This document shows positions 62,651-64,000 of a stretch of 64,000 nt of DNA, one piece after another; within the stretch, counting starts at the first letter, position 1; each line of letters opens with the position of its first letter. Source of the stretch: Rhodospirillales bacterium (GTDB lineage Bacteria > Pseudomonadota > Alphaproteobacteria > ATCC43930 > CGMCC-115725); the NCBI GenBank assembly GCA_027315365.1, contig DAHUYF010000117.1, forward strand, positions 62,001 through 126,000. Direction: 5' to 3'. The notes under the pieces are model-generated. The model was not told the DNA's origin and ran no database searches. It saw nothing but the letters and a program-made list of their open reading frames with translations. The position numbers were made by a program, and so were the translations under genes.

Positions 62651-63187
62651 ATGCCCGAAGCGCCTGCCGGCGTCAAGCACCCGCACCGCGCCATGATCCT
62701 GCTTGGCCTCGGCGCCAACCTGCCGAGCACCGCCGGCGCGCCCGAGGCCACCCTCGCGGCCGCGCTGGCGGCGCTGGCGGCGGCGGGGGTGGCCGTCGAG
62801 CGACGGTCGCCGTGGTACCGCACGGCGCCGGTGCCGGCGGGCGATCAGCCCTGGTATGTCAACGGGGTGGCGGCGGTCGCGACGCCGCTCGAGCCGGCGG
62901 CGCTGCTGGCGCTGCTGCATCGCGTCGAGGCCGGCTTCGGCCGCGTCCGCCGCACCCCCAACGAGGCGCGGCCGCTCGACCTCGACATCCTCGATTATCA
63001 CGGACTCCGGCGCGAGACGCCGCCGGTGCTGCCGCATCCGCGCCTCCATCTGCGGGGGTTCGTGCTGCTGCCGCTGCGCGACGTGGCACCGGACTGGCGG
63101 CATCCGATCAGCGGCGCCGGCGTCGCCGAGCTGGTCGCGCGGCTGCCCCCCGGGCAGCGCGCAGAGCGCCTGCCAGAAGATATATAA
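62651..63187 (+). CDS. folK: 2-amino-4-hydroxy-6-hydroxymethyldihydropteridine diphosphokinase
   Basis: 178 aa. Leu-Gly-Leu-Gly-Ala-Asn-Leu-Pro near 18, Tyr-Arg-Thr-Ala-Pro-Val-Pro near 56 and Arg-Pro-Leu-Asp-Leu-Asp-Ile-Leu near 107 match HPPK. It makes the pyrophosphorylated pterin for folate. A later ATG at 62693 would give a standard N-terminus; no strong SD distinguishes the two. It diverges from the NYN gene. Confidence 0.88.
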   Translation: MPEAPAGVKHPHRAMILLGLGANLPSTAGAPEATLAAALAALAAAGVAVERRSPWYRTAPVPAGDQPWYVNGVAAVATPLEPAALLALLHRVEAGFGRVRRTPNEARPLDLDILDYHGLRRETPPVLPHPRLHLRGFVLLPLRDVAPDWRHPISGAGVAELVARLPPGQRAERLPEDI

Positions 63188-63258
63188 TACTTTGATTGTA
63201 AAGCTTGTTTTGCCACCGCCGCGCAGCCTTCGGTCGGCCCGGCGCGGCAATACTACTG

Positions 63259-63286
63259 TTGCGCTTCGGGGTACTCGCCTTATATA
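63259..63286 (+). promoter_or_regulatory. Candidate rpoZ promoter
   Basis: TTGCGC at 63259-63264 and TATATA at 63281-63286 with a 16-base spacer, about 40 bases before the rpoZ start in a region of lower GC. Confidence 0.5.
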
Positions 63287-63324
63287 GTCATCGACTCAGA
63301 TTTCGCTCCGGGAGAAGTGTCGGC

Positions 63325-63774
63325 ATGGCTCGCGTAACCGTTGAAGATTGCGTCCTCAAGGTCCCGAACCGCTTCGAGCTGGTGCTGCTGGCGGCGCAGC
63401 GCGCGCGCGACGTCACCGGCGGCGCGCCGATCACGCTCGAGCGCGACAACGACAAGAACCCGGTGGTGGCGCTGCGCGAGATCGCCGACGAGACCGTCGG
63501 GCTCGACGCGCTGCAGAATGCGCTGATCAAGGGCATGCAGAAGCATGTCGAGATCGACGAGCCGGAAGAGGATAGCGAGATCGAGATCGGCGCGCAGCAG
63601 TGGCCGGCTGATCTGGCGCAGCCTGCCGATATCGAGGACGAGGAAGGCGCCGTCGACGAGGAACTCAGCGAAGACCTGCTGTTCGTCGCCCCCGACGATG
63701 CCGTCGGGCTCAGCGACGACATCAACCCGGATCTGGCGGAAGGCGGCAGCGAGATCCCTGAGAAGACGAAGTAG
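63325..63774 (+). CDS. rpoZ: RNA polymerase omega subunit
   Basis: 149 aa. Ala-Arg-Val-Thr-Val-Glu-Asp and [14 protein letters not shown] are the omega core. The acidic C-terminal extension (Asp/Glu-rich, about 70-149) makes it longer than the E. coli protein, as in other alphaproteobacteria. GGGAGAAG precedes the ATG. It precedes the RelA/SpoT gene. Confidence 0.93.
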   Translation: MARVTVEDCVLKVPNRFELVLLAAQRARDVTGGAPITLERDNDKNPVVALREIADETVGLDALQNALIKGMQKHVEIDEPEEDSEIEIGAQQWPADLAQPADIEDEEGAVDEELSEDLLFVAPDDAVGLSDDINPDLAEGGSEIPEKTK

Positions 63775-63853
63775 GAATGCGGCGCGGACGCGGCTTCGCA
63801 GTCTCGCGCCGCGCTCCCGCCGACCTGGCGCAGTCGGCGCGGAGTGATCCGCG

Positions 63854-64000
63854 ATGATGCGCCAATTCGAACTCGTCGAGCGCGTCAAGGCCTACGATCC
63901 CGCCGCGGACGAGGTTGCGATCAACCGCGCCTACGTGTTCTCGATGAAGGCGCACGGCTCGCAGCTGCGCGCCTCCGGCGATCCCTATTTTTCGCATCCG
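63854..64000 (+). CDS. RelA/SpoT (Rsh) bifunctional (p)ppGpp enzyme, N-terminal 49 codons
   Basis: The frame opens at ATG 63854 (a second ATG follows) behind GGAG and runs off the window. Val-Glu-Arg-Val-Lys-Ala-Tyr-Asp-Pro then Tyr-Val-Phe-Ser-Met-Lys-Ala-His-Gly and Gly-Asp-Pro-Tyr-Phe-Ser-His-Pro is the start of the HD hydrolase domain of Rsh enzymes. The order rpoZ-rsh is conserved in proteobacteria. Synthetase and TGS/ACT domains lie outside. Confidence 0.9.
   Translation, partial: MMRQFELVERVKAYDPAADEVAINRAYVFSMKAHGSQLRASGDPYFSHP

Overview
The window is GC-rich chromosomal DNA of an alphaproteobacterium. Supporting signs are the gene order ruvX-gatC-gatA-gatB, the rpoH/rluD pairing, pyrB-pyrC near plsY-dprA-topA-rnr, the slt-dapA-smpB ... 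rpoZ-relA/spoT run, a type III ornithine decarboxylase with a long leader, and a pca gene set. It looks Rhodospirillales-like, but that assignment is an inference. Coding density is high and most operons show 1-11 nt overlaps. No transposase, phage gene or CRISPR array is visible.

Region by region. (1) 1-5 kb: tail of a methyltransferase, then a leftward operon of an acyl-CoA synthetase and pcaC-pcaH-pcaG-pcaB (protocatechuate ring cleavage). (2) 5-19 kb: a purine and nucleobase nitrogen-scavenging island. It holds 8-oxoguanine deaminase, PuuE-type allantoinase, allantoate amidohydrolase-like and ArgE/DapE-like M20 enzymes, guanine deaminase, a complete BMP-family nucleoside ABC importer, an NCS2 permease, a biuret-hydrolase-like cysteine hydrolase and an unrecognised 198-aa protein. 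(3) 18.9-23.1 kb: orphan VbhA-like antitoxin, two tiny membrane proteins, rpoH, rluD, a small membrane protein and threonine aldolase. (4) 23.1-28 kb: ornithine decarboxylase behind a ~600 nt leader, a DUF1194-type von Willebrand A protein, a secreted protein and an S41 protease lipoprotein. (5) 28-43 kb: rnr, topA, dprA and further left-going genes, then plsY, arginase, pyrC and pyrB, with an opposite-strand cassette (amidohydrolase, solute-binding protein, redoxin) between dprA and plsY. (6) 43-46.4 kb: ruvX diverging from gatCAB. (7) 46.5-51.8 kb: a surface polysaccharide locus (small membrane protein, beta-barrel porin, manC, rfbC-like, sugar epimerase). (8) 52-64 kb: tRNA-Ser(GCU), two proline-rich small proteins, an AlkA-like glycosylase, an M23 peptidase overlapping a bactofilin, threonine dehydratase, an alpha/beta hydrolase, lytic transglycosylase, dapA, smpB, a family-5-like uracil-DNA glycosylase, a NYN protein, folK, rpoZ and the start of a RelA/SpoT gene.

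The strongest leads are four. The long ODC leader has a promoter and a 38-codon upstream ORF and sits where the alphaproteobacterial speF RNA motif is found. The purine island links 8-oxoguanine to urate, allantoin and ammonia. The PyrC homologue has lost the His-x-His metal site next to pyrB. A palindromic block lies between arginase and plsY at the edge of an apparent insertion into a housekeeping cluster.
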